A DNA stretch of 64,000 bases from JANLYC01 sp963815445 (GCA_963815445.1 CAWFGV010000010.1:20327-84326); one strand, 5' to 3'. Counted from the stretch's first letter, positions 10,072-18,942 are shown. The notes: generated by a model from the letters alone, not told the origin. Numbers and translations are program-made.

Positions 10072-10183
10072 GCTTGGGGTCTGTGGCTGGACCTCGCGCT
10101 GACGGCCGTGGCCGGGCGTGGCCGGCGCTGACGGCCGTGGCGGCCGGCGCTTGGCCGGGCTGGTCGGCGTACCGAAGAATTTG

Positions 10184-11557
10184 CTAGGGATTTCCCCCGC
10201 CGTGCTGCTGGGGCGCGGCGGCTTGTTTCAATGGTCCGGTGACCAGGTCAAAGGCGATTGCCCTCTCCCTCCTCGGCATCGTCGCGTTCGTCGTCGAGGT
10301 GTTGATCGAGTGGCCCCTGGAGGGTCCGGTGTTGCTGAAGTTCGGAGGGCAGCACGGGGTGCACCTCTCCGACGTGGTGACGCTGGCGTTGCTCGTGTGG
10401 CTGTTCGCCTGGGTATGGCGCCCGGTCCGCCGCCCCGCCCCTCCCCGCGAACCCGCCTCGTCCACCCCCGCCGACCACTGACCCCTGCCCCCCCTGCGCC
10501 GATTCGGAACAGGGTTGTTGCCTCGGGGCGCCTGGTGGCAACAACCCTGTTCCAAACTGGCGGCGGCTAGCGGCGAGTCAGGCTCCACGCCGTCCAACCT
10601 TCGGTCGCGGGCCAGACCTCTCCGACGCGTGCGGGTCATCCGGTCGACCAGGGCACTGCGTGAGCCGGAGAGATCGAGGCGGGTCACGCGGACACCCACG
10701 AGCCCATGCTCTTCCAGGAGTTCCTCGCGCACGTTGTCGGCGGTGTGGTTGACCAGGTCGCGGTGATCGTCGCCGTCGTACTCCAGGAACGTGGCAGCCT
10801 CCGGGTCGAGCGCGTCCGGAATCCCGAGTAGCCGTCCCCTTGCCCCGTAGACCGCAGGATTGACGAGTGGCGGCGGCAGACCGGCGTCGAGCACCCACAC
10901 CAGCCGCATCCTCGTTTCGGGCGGGCTCCGCGAGCCCTCGACCGCCAGCGAGACAGCCCGGCGCGCCCGCGCGATCCCGCGCCAACCCGCAAAGCGACTC
11001 AGGGCAGCCCGGAGCTCCTCCAGCCCGAGCAGGCCGGCCGTCAGCATCATGTCGACGTGCACCACGGCGTCTCGAAGCGTCGGGGCGAGGCGGGCTCCGT
11101 CGAGGGCGGTTCGCGTGGCCGTCGTACACCGGACGCCGCGAACCATGGTGACGTCTGAGTCAGGAAGTCGTTCGCGCGACACCTCGATACCAAAGCGCCT
11201 CCGGACCTTGCCGTCGACACCGCAGTTCACCAGGACAGGCAAGAGGTCCTGACCCGAGCGTCCACCTCCGTCGAGCAGCCGGACCCCCATCCAGTACGCC
11301 GCCGACCAGCCACCGATGGCGGCGTACGACGGCAGGCTGGCGGCTACTTCGATGACCCGTTGCTCGGGAGTCTGCGGCGCGTCGACCGGGACGTACAGAC
11401 CGGGGCTCGACCGTCGCCAGCCCCGTCCCCGCAGCTGCGCGTGCGAGGGCCGGCCGGTGTCATCACGCCGCTCGCCTGCCATCGCCCAAGGGATCGGCGT
11501 GATGCCCGGCGGCGGCGGCCGCAGTCGGCTGTCCCAACGGTGCATCGGGGGATGCAA
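10184..11557 (-). CDS. AbiEi-like/DUF559-type protein with uncertain C-terminus
   Basis: Resembles the actinobacterial proteins annotated as AbiEi-antitoxin-like with a DUF559/Vsr-like nuclease fold. An N-terminal winged-helix-like part (YVPVDAPQTPEQRVIEVAA, IGGWSAAYW) is followed by a C-terminal nuclease-like part (PPPLVNPAVYG, FLEYDGDDHRDL, VRVTRLDLSGSR; the acidic FLEYDGDDH resembles the D/E-x-D nuclease core). The recognisable protein ends near DRRLDGVEPD at about 10580. As written the frame then runs through palindrome B and antisense over the small membrane gene to 10184. Both other frames have stops close by (TGA at 10578-10580, TAG at 10567-10569), so a one-base frame error near the end is likely. 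The biological role is not established. Confidence 0.6.
   Translation of the reverse strand: MHPPMHRWDSRLRPPPPGITPIPWAMAGERRDDTGRPSHAQLRGRGWRRSSPGLYVPVDAPQTPEQRVIEVAASLPSYAAIGGWSAAYWMGVRLLDGGGRSGQDLLPVLVNCGVDGKVRRRFGIEVSRERLPDSDVTMVRGVRCTTATRTALDGARLAPTLRDAVVHVDMMLTAGLLGLEELRAALSRFAGWRGIARARRAVSLAVEGSRSPPETRMRLVWVLDAGLPPPLVNPAVYGARGRLLGIPDALDPEAATFLEYDGDDHRDLVNHTADNVREELLEEHGLVGVRVTRLDLSGSRSALVDRMTRTRRRGLARDRRLDGVEPDSPLAAASLEQGCCHQAPRGNNPVPNRRRGGRGQWSAGVDEAGSRGGAGRRTGRHTQANSHTSNASVTTSERCTPCCPPNFSNTGPSRGHSINTSTTNATMPRRERAIAFDLVTGPLKQAAAPQQHGGGNP
10239..10481 (+). CDS. Small two-helix membrane protein, unknown
   Basis: 80-residue hypothetical protein with GTG start. It has two hydrophobic segments (about residues 7-24 and 42-60), a short loop between them with a Gly-His-rich turn, and a Pro/Ala/Arg-rich C-terminal tail. 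I do not recognise a family. It overlaps antisense with the literal 3' extension of the AbiEi-like frame below, but its hydrophobic pattern and the palindrome 22 nt after its stop make it the more believable gene in 10239-10481. No clear ribosome site. Confidence 0.55.
   Translation: MTRSKAIALSLLGIVAFVVEVLIEWPLEGPVLLKFGGQHGVHLSDVVTLALLVWLFAWVWRPVRRPAPPREPASSTPADH
10503..10556. terminator. Palindrome family B, copy 1 (bidirectional terminator candidate)
   Basis: Inverted repeat with arms GGAACAGGGTTGTTGCC (10506-10522) and GGCAACAACCCTGTTCC (10537-10553), about 14-nt loop. It lies between convergent genes. Related copies occur at 11614-11668 and 14722-14782. Confidence 0.65.
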
Positions 11558-11613
11558 CCACGTCTCGCCGAGCCTGCGGGGCGCTCATCCACAGGGGCCT
11601 GCCGGTCCCGCCA

Positions 11614-11668
11614 GTTCGGAACACCGTTGTTGCCTGGGGGCAGTCCGGGCAGCAACCCCGTTCCGAAC
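11614..11668. terminator. Palindrome family B, copy 2
   Basis: Arms at 11614-11634 and 11648-11668 (core GTTCGGAACACCGTTGTTGCC-type, with two mismatches and a short loop). It ends 11 nt from the stop of the cyclase/ATPase gene (11679), and the start of the AbiEi-like gene is on the other side. Probably a terminator for the minus-strand gene. Confidence 0.6.
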
Positions 11669-11678
11669 CGCGGCCGAC

Positions 11679-12632
11679 TCAAGAGGTGATGGAGGCGAGA
11701 CGCTCGCGCACACGCGCCATGCTCGCCACGTCGCCCTTCCCCTCATGGATGCGCAGCGCGGTCTCGAACGCCTCGACCGACTCCGCCGGCTTGCCGGTCA
11801 AGGCAAACGTCTCCCCCGCCAGCTCGAACGTGACACCCCTGATCCAGAAGAAGTCGACCTCTCCCGCCGCCGCGACGGCCCGCCGGATCAGCCGCTCTCC
11901 GCCCTCGAGATCGCCCGAGCGTGCTTTCAGGTAACCCTCCAAGGCGTCGATACCGATGAGGTTGACCAGGTCGCTGGGCCCGGTGGTGTCTCGCACCACC
12001 CGCACAAGGACAATGACTCGTCATACCGGCCTTGTTGCTGCAGAATGAGGGCCGCACGAGCACCACGGTCGCGTAGTACGCCCGGTCGCCCAACCGTTCC
12101 AGTTCCGCGGCACCCTCCCGCACCGCCCGTTCGGCTGCTTCAGGTCACCGACGGCGATCTCGACGTACGCCAGACCCATCGACCCAGAGCCGCGAGCACG
12201 AGCATGCCGGCCTCTCGCTGGATCGTCATCGACTGCGTGACCATCAACCGTCCACGATCCGTGTCGCCCATCAGCCCGAGCGCTTCGCCCAGGAGTCCGT
12301 TGATGGTCGCGCAGATCACCTCGTGTCCTGCGTGCTGGACCAGCAACGCCTCGGCCGTCTGGATCGTGTCGGTGAAGGGGCCAGGTCCGTAGAACGATGC
12401 GCCCAGTCTCGACATGTCCAGCACCGTCGCCAACCCTTGGTCACCACTGGCGCGGGCACTCTCCGCGCCACGAATGGCGGGCTCGCTCGCTTCTTCCGCG
12501 CGGCAGAATGTCCACGCGGCCCACCAATGGATCAGCGCTGCCCAGGCGATCCCGAAGTCGTCGTCAACGCCGGCGAAGAACTCGTCGGCTGCGGCCAACC
12601 GCGCCTGGTTGCGCACCGGATCGAACGTTCCG
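11679..12632 (-). pseudogene. C-terminal TPR-like part of the cyclase/ATPase, broken by several frameshifts
   Basis: This continues the protein encoded at 12633-14684. Alpha-helical repeat segments appear in successive frames: ARLAAADEFFAGVDDDFG to about 12200; MGLAYVEIAVGDLKQ about 12190-12150; VREGAAELERLGDRAYYATVVLV about 12125-12060; LILQQQGRYDESLSL about 12055-12015; and VVRDTTGPSDLVNLIGIDAL to the natural stop at 11679. Rejoining needs one base removed near 12625-12630 and one base added at each of four places (about 12187, 12140, 12053 and 12010), most at G or C runs. The intact gene would be about 1,000 aa, usual for this class. So many indels within 650 bp suggest local low sequence quality or a decaying gene end. 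Confidence 0.7.
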
Positions 12633-14684
12633 TCAGTACAGCTCCGTCTGGCTCACCGCGAGGCCGGCGAAGGCCTGCGCACGGGGCTGATCGGCCGCCG
12701 CGAGCAGACCCGAGACCTGCATCGCCTCGGCCGACCGGCCCGCGTTGTTCAGCGCCCAGGCCAGCCGGATGAGCGCCTCGACCCAACGGTCGTCGTCCGG
12801 CGACAGGAAGGTGACGGCCCGTTCGAGCAGTCCGGTCGCCGCACCCCAGTCGCTGCGCTCGGCCGCTCCCTTGGCCGCCAGGTGCAGCACGCCACCGGCT
12901 CGGTTGCCCAGGTCGTCGAGGCGGGGATCAGAAGGGTCGAGCTCGGCGAGGTTCCGGTAGGCCTGCTCGAGGTGGTAGCCGACGATCTCCTCGAGCTCGA
13001 CCAGATCGCCCCGGGCCTCGAGCCAGGTGGCGAAGCGTTCGTGGAGCTCGGACCGGATCTCCTTCGGCAGCGAGTCGTATGCCGCGTCGCGGATCAGCAG
13101 GTGCCGGAAGCGGAACGCCTCCTCGTCGAGCAGCTGCGCCGGCTCGGGACGGATCAGCTCCTTGCGGATCAGTGACAGCAACCGGGTCGGTACGTCGAGC
13201 CGCTCCAGCTCCGGTGCCAGCTCGAGCACCGCGCTGCGGTGGAACACCTGGCCCTCCACAGCACCCCGGCCGATCACCGCCCGCTCCTCGGGAGCCAGCC
13301 CGTCCAACCGGGCCTGGAGCAGCGCCTGGATCGTCGGCGGGACGGTCACCTCGTCGGTGCCCGCCTCCCCCACCATCGCGACCATCTCCTCGATGAACAA
13401 CGGGTTGCCGTCGGCGGACTCGAGGATCCGCCGCGCCAGGTCCGCAGACATCTCGAGACCGCCGGCGAACTGCTTCAACAGCTGCTCACAGTCCTGCGCC
13501 GACAACGACTCGAGCAGGATCGTGGTCGCGTTGACCTTCCCGCCACCCCAGCCCTCACGGACATCGAGCAGCTCCCGACGCGCCACACACAACAACAGGA
13601 TGGGTGCACCTCGCGACCAGTCCGCCACGTGCTCGATCAGGTCGAGGAACCCAGGCTCGGCCCATTGGATGTCGTCGAACACCACCACCTGCGGCCGGTC
13701 CGCGGCACGCGCCTCCAGCAGCTTGCGAAACGACAGCTGGGTCTCCGCCGGCGACCCCCCGATCACGGTCCCAGGTTCGACACCGAGCTCGATCAGGATC
13801 TCCACGAGCGGCCAGTAGGTGATGTCGTCGCCGTAGTGCAGGCACCGGCTCCTCAGGACATCCGCCTCGCCGTCGACCCGGGCCAGGAACTCCGCCACCA
13901 GCCGCGACTTCCCGACCCCGGCGGGCCCCAACAACGTGAACACGTGGCACGCCCGCTCCGACACCACGTCCTCGAAGACCCCGAGCAGCCGCGTCAGCTC
14001 CCGCACCCGTCCCACCAAGGGCGCATCCAGGTGTCGGGCGATCGCCGCCGCCCCCAAGTCGACGGAGATGAGCCGGTACGCCGCGACCTTGTCGCGCTTG
14101 CCCTTGAGCTCCAACGGCTCAACCGGCTCGACCACCACCGCATCACGCACCAGGGCCAACGTGTCCGCGCCGATCAGGATCTCGCCGGGCGTCGCCGCCT
14201 GCTCCAGCCGGGCCGCGACGTTGACCGCGTCGCCGGTCGCCAACGTCTCACCCTCACCGGTCACGACCTGCCCCGTGTTCACCCCGGTCCGGAACGACAA
14301 CGCCAGCGAGCGTTGCTCACCCAGCTCGGTGAGCCGCTCGCGAATCTCAGTCACCGCCCGCACCGCACGAAGCGCGTCATCCTCCTGCGCGACCGGTACC
14401 CCGAAGATCGCCATCGCCGCGTCCCCGATGAACTTCTCCACCGTCCCGCCATGACGCTGGATGATCCGGCGGATCTCCGCGAAGTACTCCGCCATCGTCC
14501 GGCGCAACGCCTCCGGGTCGAGCTGCTCCCCCAACGCCGTCGACCCCGAGATGTCGGTGAACACCACCGTCACGGTCTTGCGCACCTCGCGCGCCGGCGC
14601 CGCCGCGACCAGCTCAGCCCCGCAGGCACCGCAGAACCGGAACCCGTCCGGGTTCTGCTGGCCACACGTCCCGCACTCAGGCAT
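12633..14684 (-). CDS. Adenylate/guanylate cyclase-AAA ATPase, main part
   Basis: Multidomain signalling protein. An N-terminal four-cysteine zinc ribbon (CGTCGQQNPDGFRFCGACG) precedes a class III nucleotide cyclase domain (about residues 38-200) with metal aspartates in VVFTDISGSTA and FIGDAAMAIFG, and the transition-state Asn/Arg in GDAVNVAARLE. Then follows a STAND/AAA ATPase with Walker A GPAGVGKSRL and Walker B VVVFDDIQWAEP, and a helical region that normally leads into TPR-like repeats. An in-frame TGA at 12633-12635 stops it after SQTELY, but one extra T just before it hides the continuation TELTDGTFDPVRNQ. ATG at 14684 is the obvious start. No sensor or membrane segment. It may produce cAMP in response to a partner that binds the helical repeats (inference). 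Confidence 0.82.
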   Translation of the reverse strand: MPECGTCGQQNPDGFRFCGACGAELVAAAPAREVRKTVTVVFTDISGSTALGEQLDPEALRRTMAEYFAEIRRIIQRHGGTVEKFIGDAAMAIFGVPVAQEDDALRAVRAVTEIRERLTELGEQRSLALSFRTGVNTGQVVTGEGETLATGDAVNVAARLEQAATPGEILIGADTLALVRDAVVVEPVEPLELKGKRDKVAAYRLISVDLGAAAIARHLDAPLVGRVRELTRLLGVFEDVVSERACHVFTLLGPAGVGKSRLVAEFLARVDGEADVLRSRCLHYGDDITYWPLVEILIELGVEPGTVIGGSPAETQLSFRKLLEARAADRPQVVVFDDIQWAEPGFLDLIEHVADWSRGAPILLLCVARRELLDVREGWGGGKVNATTILLESLSAQDCEQLLKQFAGGLEMSADLARRILESADGNPLFIEEMVAMVGEAGTDEVTVPPTIQALLQARLDGLAPEERAVIGRGAVEGQVFHRSAVLELAPELERLDVPTRLLSLIRKELIRPEPAQLLDEEAFRFRHLLIRDAAYDSLPKEIRSELHERFATWLEARGDLVELEEIVGYHLEQAYRNLAELDPSDPRLDDLGNRAGGVLHLAAKGAAERSDWGAATGLLERAVTFLSPDDDRWVEALIRLAWALNNAGRSAEAMQVSGLLAAADQPRAQAFAGLAVSQTELY

Positions 14685-14721
14685 GCCGGGAGCCTAACGC
14701 TGCCAGGCACCGCCGAAGGCC

Positions 14722-14782
14722 CCGGTTCGGAACACCGTTGTTGCCAACCGGCCATGCTGGCAACAACCCTGTTCCGAACCGG
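14722..14782. terminator. Palindrome family B, copy 3
   Basis: 24-bp arms at 14722-14745 and 14759-14782 (CCGGTTCGGAACA...), with two internal mismatches identical in kind to copy 2. It ends 7 nt after the leuA stop (14789) and precedes the cyclase gene, so it probably terminates leuA. Confidence 0.65.
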
Positions 14783-14788
14783 CCGCCG

Positions 14789-16489
14789 TCAGGAGCGGTT
14801 GATGGCCGAGGTGACGGCCTTGAGCGAGGCAGTCACGATGTTGGGGTCGAAACCGACGCCCCACAGGACCTGGTCGCCCACCGCGCACTCCACGTACGCC
14901 GCCGCCGTCGCGTCGCCACCCGCGGACAACGCGTGCTCCGCGTAGTCGAGCACCCGGACGTCATACCCGACCTCGGCGAGAGCCGAGACGAACGCCGCGA
15001 TCGGCCCGTTGCCCGAGCCGGTCAGCGAGTGCAGCTGGCCGTCGGCATACACGTTGACGGCGAGCTGGTCGTGCTCGCCCTCGGCCGATGACGTGTGCAC
15101 GGAGTTGAGCTCGAGCGGCGTACGACGGTCGAGGTACTCCGCCCGGAACGCGGCCCAGATCTCCTCACCCGAGATCTCACCGCCTTCTTCATCAGTCAGC
15201 CCCTGGACGATCCGGCTGAACTCGATCTGCAACCGCCTGGGCAGCTCGAGCTTGTGCTCGGCCTTGAGGATGTAGGCGACGCCGCCCTTGCCGGACTGCG
15301 AGTTGACGCGGATCACGGCCTCGTAGGAGCGCCCCACGTCCTTGGGGTCGATCGGCAGGTACGGCGCCTTCCAGTCGATCTCGCCGACCGGGCGGCCTTC
15401 CTTGCTTGCCTGGATGTCGAGGGCCTCGAGGCCCTTCTTGATCGCGTCCTGGTGCGAGCCCGAGAACGCCGTGTAGACGAGGTCGCCTGCATACGGGTGG
15501 CGCGGGTGCACCGGCAGCTGCGTGCAGTACTCGACGGTGCGCCGGATCTCGTCGATGTCGCTGAAGTCGATCATCGGGTCGATGCCCTGGCTGAAGAGGT
15601 TCAGGCCCAGCGTCACCAGGCACACGTTGCCGGTGCGCTCACCGTGCCCGAACAGGCAGCCCTCGACCCGGTCGGCGCCGGCCATGATCGCCTGCTCGGT
15701 GGCGGCCACGGCCGTGCCGCGGTCGTTGTGCGGGTGCAGCGAGACGACGGAGTGCTCGCGGCGCGTGAGCTGCCGGCTGAACCACTCGATCTGGTCGGCG
15801 TAGACGTTCGGCGTGGCCATCTCGACGGTGGCGGGCAGGTTGAGGATGATCTCGCGGCCGGGGCCGGCCTGCCAGACATCGGTCACCGACTCGCACACCT
15901 CGACGGCGAAGTCGAGCTCGGTGTCGGTGAAGATCTCCGGGCTGTACTGGTAGCCGAAGTCGACGCCCCGCAGGTGCTCGTCGGCGTACTTCATGACGAT
16001 CTCGGTACCACGGGTGGCGATCGCCCGGCACTCGTCGCGGTCGACCCCGAACACGACCCGGCGGAACAACGGGGCGGTCGCGTTGTAGAGGTGGACGTTG
16101 GCGCGGTCGGCCCCGACGAGGCTCTGCACGGTGCGCTCGATCAGGTCCTCGCGCGCCTGCGTCAGCACCGAGATCGTGACGTCGTCGGGGATCTTGTCCT
16201 GCTCGATCAGCTGGCGCACGAAGTCGAAGTCGAACTGGCTCGCCGACGGGAACCCGACCTCGATCTCCTTGTAGCCCATCGAGACGAGCAGCTCGAACAT
16301 GCGCTGCTTGCGGGTCGGCGTCATCGGGTCGATGAGCGCCTGGTTGCCGTCACGCAGGTCGGTCGAGAGCCAGCGCGGGGCGTGGGTGATCGTGCGGGTC
16401 GGCCAGACACGGTCGGGCAGGTCGATCGGGGGGAAGGCGCGGTAACGGCCGAACGGCATACCGCTGGGTTGTTGAGGCTGGATGGCCAT
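14789..16489 (-). CDS. leuA: 2-isopropylmalate synthase
   Basis: First committed enzyme of leucine biosynthesis: acetyl-CoA plus 2-oxoisovalerate gives 2-isopropylmalate. It has the long actinobacterial (LeuA type 2) architecture of 566 aa. A HMGL-like TIM barrel carries WLSTDLRDGNQAL (Arg/Asp of the active site, metal Asp), SLHPHNDRGTAVA and GCLFGHGERTGN (metal His). The C-terminal LeuA regulatory domain (from about residue 430) binds leucine for feedback inhibition. The ATG at 16489 has no obvious Shine-Dalgarno sequence. Its expression is probably controlled by the leader peptide and hairpins just upstream (16541-16627). Confidence 0.97.
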   Translation of the reverse strand: MAIQPQQPSGMPFGRYRAFPPIDLPDRVWPTRTITHAPRWLSTDLRDGNQALIDPMTPTRKQRMFELLVSMGYKEIEVGFPSASQFDFDFVRQLIEQDKIPDDVTISVLTQAREDLIERTVQSLVGADRANVHLYNATAPLFRRVVFGVDRDECRAIATRGTEIVMKYADEHLRGVDFGYQYSPEIFTDTELDFAVEVCESVTDVWQAGPGREIILNLPATVEMATPNVYADQIEWFSRQLTRREHSVVSLHPHNDRGTAVAATEQAIMAGADRVEGCLFGHGERTGNVCLVTLGLNLFSQGIDPMIDFSDIDEIRRTVEYCTQLPVHPRHPYAGDLVYTAFSGSHQDAIKKGLEALDIQASKEGRPVGEIDWKAPYLPIDPKDVGRSYEAVIRVNSQSGKGGVAYILKAEHKLELPRRLQIEFSRIVQGLTDEEGGEISGEEIWAAFRAEYLDRRTPLELNSVHTSSAEGEHDQLAVNVYADGQLHSLTGSGNGPIAAFVSALAEVGYDVRVLDYAEHALSAGGDATAAAYVECAVGDQVLWGVGFDPNIVTASLKAVTSAINRS

Positions 16490-16540
16490 GAGGGCTGCTT
16501 TCGAAGCTCGAGAGGACGCCGGCGGGACAGCAGCAGGTCT

Positions 16541-16577
16541 CCGCGGCGAGGGGTCCGGCTATCGAACCTCGCCGCGG
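16541..16577 (-). promoter_or_regulatory. leuA leader hairpin (attenuator candidate)
   Basis: Perfect 11-bp stem CCGCGGCGAGG (16541-16551) with CCTCGCCGCGG (16567-16577), loop 15 nt. It overlaps the last codons and stop of the leader peptide. A second, shorter hairpin (GCAGGCTCGAGCCTGC, 16588-16603) covers the codons just before and including the first Leu codon. Ribosome position on the Leu codons would decide which pairing forms. There is no U-tract, so control could be of termination or of translation. Confidence 0.6.
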
Positions 16578-16627
16578 CACCGAAGAAGCAGGCTCGAGCC
16601 TGCGTAGGTCCCTGGCATGTCCATCAT
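16559..16627 (-). CDS. leuA leader peptide
   Basis: 22-codon ORF starting ATGATG at 16627 and ending TAG at 16559-16561. It contains three consecutive leucine codons, CTG CTT CTT (16591-16583), followed by Arg-Cys-Arg (SSLLLRCR). Leucine leader peptides upstream of actinobacterial leuA are an established regulatory theme. Position 70 nt before leuA, the Leu run and the flanking hairpins all fit. Second- and fourth-codon ATGs are alternative starts. Confidence 0.65.
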   Translation of the reverse strand: MMDMPGTYAGSSLLLRCRGEVR

Positions 16628-16668
16628 GACGTTCCCAGGCTAGCACTGGTACTCACCGCCCCATCTCG

Positions 16669-16784
16669 TTGAACCGTGAGTTGTGGCTCCTTGAACCGTG
16701 AGTTGTGGCTCCTTGAACCGTGAGTTGTGGCTCCTTGAACCGTGAGTTGTGGTTCCTTGAACCGTGAGTTGTGGTTCCTTGAAC
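16669..16784. repeat. 22-bp unit array 1 (five units plus partial)
   Basis: Five exact-length units starting at 16669, 16691, 16713, 16735 and 16757, then a broken unit at 16779. Core TTGAACCGTGAGTTGTGG, linkers CTCC, CTCC, CTCC, TTCC, TTCC. Fixed edge TCGTTGAACC on the left. It lies between the divergent leuA leader and GNAT gene. Confidence 0.95.
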
Positions 16785-16834
16785 GGCTGGTGAACGTCCA
16801 CGTCGTGTTGCCGCCGTGACGGTTTGGTCGTTTG

Positions 16835-17839
16835 ATGACAGTCATGGATGTGCAGCGCATCGACCCGCTGAGCCTCGACGCGCGCACCTCCGACCAGCTC
16901 GCCGAGGCGAAGAACGCGAGCGCCAAGACCCTCGGCCTGCACATGGTCACGATCACCGGAGCCAGCATCGCCGCGGAGGCGCGCTACACCCATGACAACC
17001 GCCCGTACGACGCCATGTGGCTGGTGCGCGAGGACGGCGACGCGGTGGCGATGGCGTCGCTCGAGCTGCCCCGCTGGGACAACCCCCACATGGCGCTGGG
17101 CTTCTGCTCGGTGCACCCCAACGTGCAACGCCGCGGCATCGGCACCCAGCTGCTGCGCGCGCAGACCACGTGGTGCCGCAGCCACGGACGAAGCCTGCTG
17201 CTGACGTTCTGCCACCGCGGTGCCCCGGGTGAGGACCTGCTGCTGGAGTACGGCTTCGAGGTGGCTCAGCCGATGGCGCAACGACGGCTATACCCGCAGC
17301 GCCTCGACTACGACCACATCCAGGCCCTGGCCGAGGACGCGGCCGGCAAGGCCGGTGACTACGAGCTGATCCGTCTCGACGGCCCGGCGCCCGACGCATG
17401 GCTGCCCGGCCTGGTCAGCCTCTTCGAGGCGATGAACGACGCGCCCCAGGACGACATGGACACCACCCCGGACTCCTACTCGGTCGAGCGGCTCCGCGCG
17501 TACGACGCCGCCATGTGCCGGCGACGTCAGCACCTCTACCGGCTGATGGCTCGCCACGTCCCGACCGGGCAGTGGGCCGGCCACACGATCGTCTGCGTCG
17601 ACGAGCACTGTCCGGGCATGGCCATGCAGGAGGACACCACGGTGGTCGAGGCCCACCGCGGTCATCGGCTCGGCATGTGGCTGAAGGCGGAGATGTTGCT
17701 GTGGCTGCGCGAGGAGCAGCCGGGGCTCGAGACGATCGACACCTGGAACGCAGAGTCCAACGACCACATGATCGCGGTCAACGACGAGCTCGGCTGCGTG
17801 GTCAATGCACGGGGCAGCGCGCTCCAGCTCCACCTCTGA
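16835..17839 (+). CDS. Tandem-GNAT N-acetyltransferase
   Basis: Two GNAT-like folds in one 334-residue chain, the architecture of mycothiol synthase-like and related actinobacterial enzymes. The first half has LGFCSVHPNVQRRGIGTQLL (acetyl-CoA pyrophosphate loop Q-R-R-G-I-G). The second has TTVVEAHRGHRLGMWLKAEML and IDTWNAESNDHMIAVNDELG. This second-half pattern (H-R-G-H-R-L-G, then N-A-E-S-N) is typical of the family. ATG at 16835 is preferred (16844 is an alternative); no clear ribosome site. Substrate unknown. Confidence 0.85.
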   Translation: MTVMDVQRIDPLSLDARTSDQLAEAKNASAKTLGLHMVTITGASIAAEARYTHDNRPYDAMWLVREDGDAVAMASLELPRWDNPHMALGFCSVHPNVQRRGIGTQLLRAQTTWCRSHGRSLLLTFCHRGAPGEDLLLEYGFEVAQPMAQRRLYPQRLDYDHIQALAEDAAGKAGDYELIRLDGPAPDAWLPGLVSLFEAMNDAPQDDMDTTPDSYSVERLRAYDAAMCRRRQHLYRLMARHVPTGQWAGHTIVCVDEHCPGMAMQEDTTVVEAHRGHRLGMWLKAEMLLWLREEQPGLETIDTWNAESNDHMIAVNDELGCVVNARGSALQLHL

Positions 17840-17881
17840 GCCACCTCACCGGCCCGCCCCTGAAGCTCTGCCGCCCCCTGT

Positions 17882-17949
17882 CCCGCGAATTGCGGGAAAG
17901 TGCAGGTCCCGCTCGGCGTGTCGCCCTGCACTTTCCCGCAATTCGCGGG
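17882..17949. terminator. Palindrome family A, copy 1
   Basis: Perfect 25-bp arms (17882-17906 and 17925-17949; core CGCGAATTGCGGGAAAGTGC) with an 18-nt loop containing CGGCGTGTCG. It begins 43 nt after the GNAT stop and lies before the lipoprotein gene. Best-preserved member of a seven-copy family. Confidence 0.75.
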
Positions 17950-18009
17950 GGCCACCTCACCGGGGCGCCTCCGGGAGGCTCCGCCGGCTCTCGTTACAGT
18001 GGTCGGACC

Positions 18010-18900
18010 ATGCTGAGCCCCCTGCATCGCACTCGTGGCACCCCTTCCCGAACCGCCCTGGCCGCCGGGCTGCTGGTCGTCCTGGCCGGGTGCAGTTTGT
18101 CGTCTTCGTCCAGTAACTCCGGCGCCACGACCGATCCCACCAGCGGCCCGGGCAAGGTCCGGCCGTCCGGCGGCGCGGTCGCCGCCGCGGGTACGCCGGA
18201 CCCGGCCCCCCGGTCCGACACCTGCCACGAGCTGACCTTCGGCCAGATCGGCCGCTACTCCAACGAGGCGACGAGCGTGCCCTGCGCGAAGCCGCACACG
18301 TCATACACGTTCGCCGTCAAGTCCCTGCCGGGTGACGTGGCTTTCAAGGGCGTCGAGATCGGCAACGACGCGGTGCAGGAGGAGGCCTCCCTGCAGTGCC
18401 GCTCGGCGTTCGCGTCGTACGTCGGTGGCAGTGCCGCCGTCCGTTCGCTCTCGCGGCTGTCGGTGACGTACTTCCTGCCGAGCCAGGCGGACTACGACAA
18501 GGGCGCCCGCTGGGTGCGCTGCGACGTGATCGGACTGCAGTCGAGCCGCGTGCTCGCCGACCTCCCGCTGCGGCTCAAGGGGTTCAACACGAGCGACACC
18601 GCCCTCGCCGACTTCGGCCTGTGCTCCCAGGGCGACCCCGGTTCGACGGACGCCATGCTGGTGATGTGCAGCCAGGACCACACCTATCGGGCATTGAGCG
18701 CGCTGCGCCTGGGCGCGACCGATGCGGCCTACCCAGGTGAGAGCGTTGCGATGTCGGAGGGTCAGAAACGTTGCGACAAGCTGGTCTCCGACACCCTGGG
18801 CGTCAGCGGCGGCTACTCGTACGCGTGGACCTACCCGTCGGCCGACGACTGGGCGAACGGCCAGCGCTTCGGGTTCTGCTGGAACAAGTCCGCGAACTGA
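18010..18900 (+). CDS. Septum-formation-family lipoprotein
   Basis: Exported lipoprotein of 296 aa. The signal peptide ends in a lipobox (LVVLAGCS, Cys about residue 30), followed by a Ser-rich linker. The mature part has two Cys-containing repeats of the septum formation (PF13845) type: DTCHELTFGQI with SVPCAKPHTSYTF, then a second pair around LCSQGDPGSTDAMLVMCSQDHTYRA. The paired cysteines suggest disulphides outside the membrane. The family is named for Mycobacterium proteins linked to septum formation, but function is not established. ATG at 18010 is chosen because it begins the signal peptide. Confidence 0.82.
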   Translation: MLSPLHRTRGTPSRTALAAGLLVVLAGCSLSSSSSNSGATTDPTSGPGKVRPSGGAVAAAGTPDPAPRSDTCHELTFGQIGRYSNEATSVPCAKPHTSYTFAVKSLPGDVAFKGVEIGNDAVQEEASLQCRSAFASYVGGSAAVRSLSRLSVTYFLPSQADYDKGARWVRCDVIGLQSSRVLADLPLRLKGFNTSDTALADFGLCSQGDPGSTDAMLVMCSQDHTYRALSALRLGATDAAYPGESVAMSEGQKRCDKLVSDTLGVSGGYSYAWTYPSADDWANGQRFGFCWNKSAN

Positions 18901-18942
18901 CAGCCGCGCGATCTCGACGTGCGGCTGGCCGCGTCGGATGGG

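Noticed and set aside
17398..18009. N-terminal extension of the lipoprotein frame
   Set aside because: It overlaps the GNAT gene and palindrome A; the signal peptide starts at 18010.
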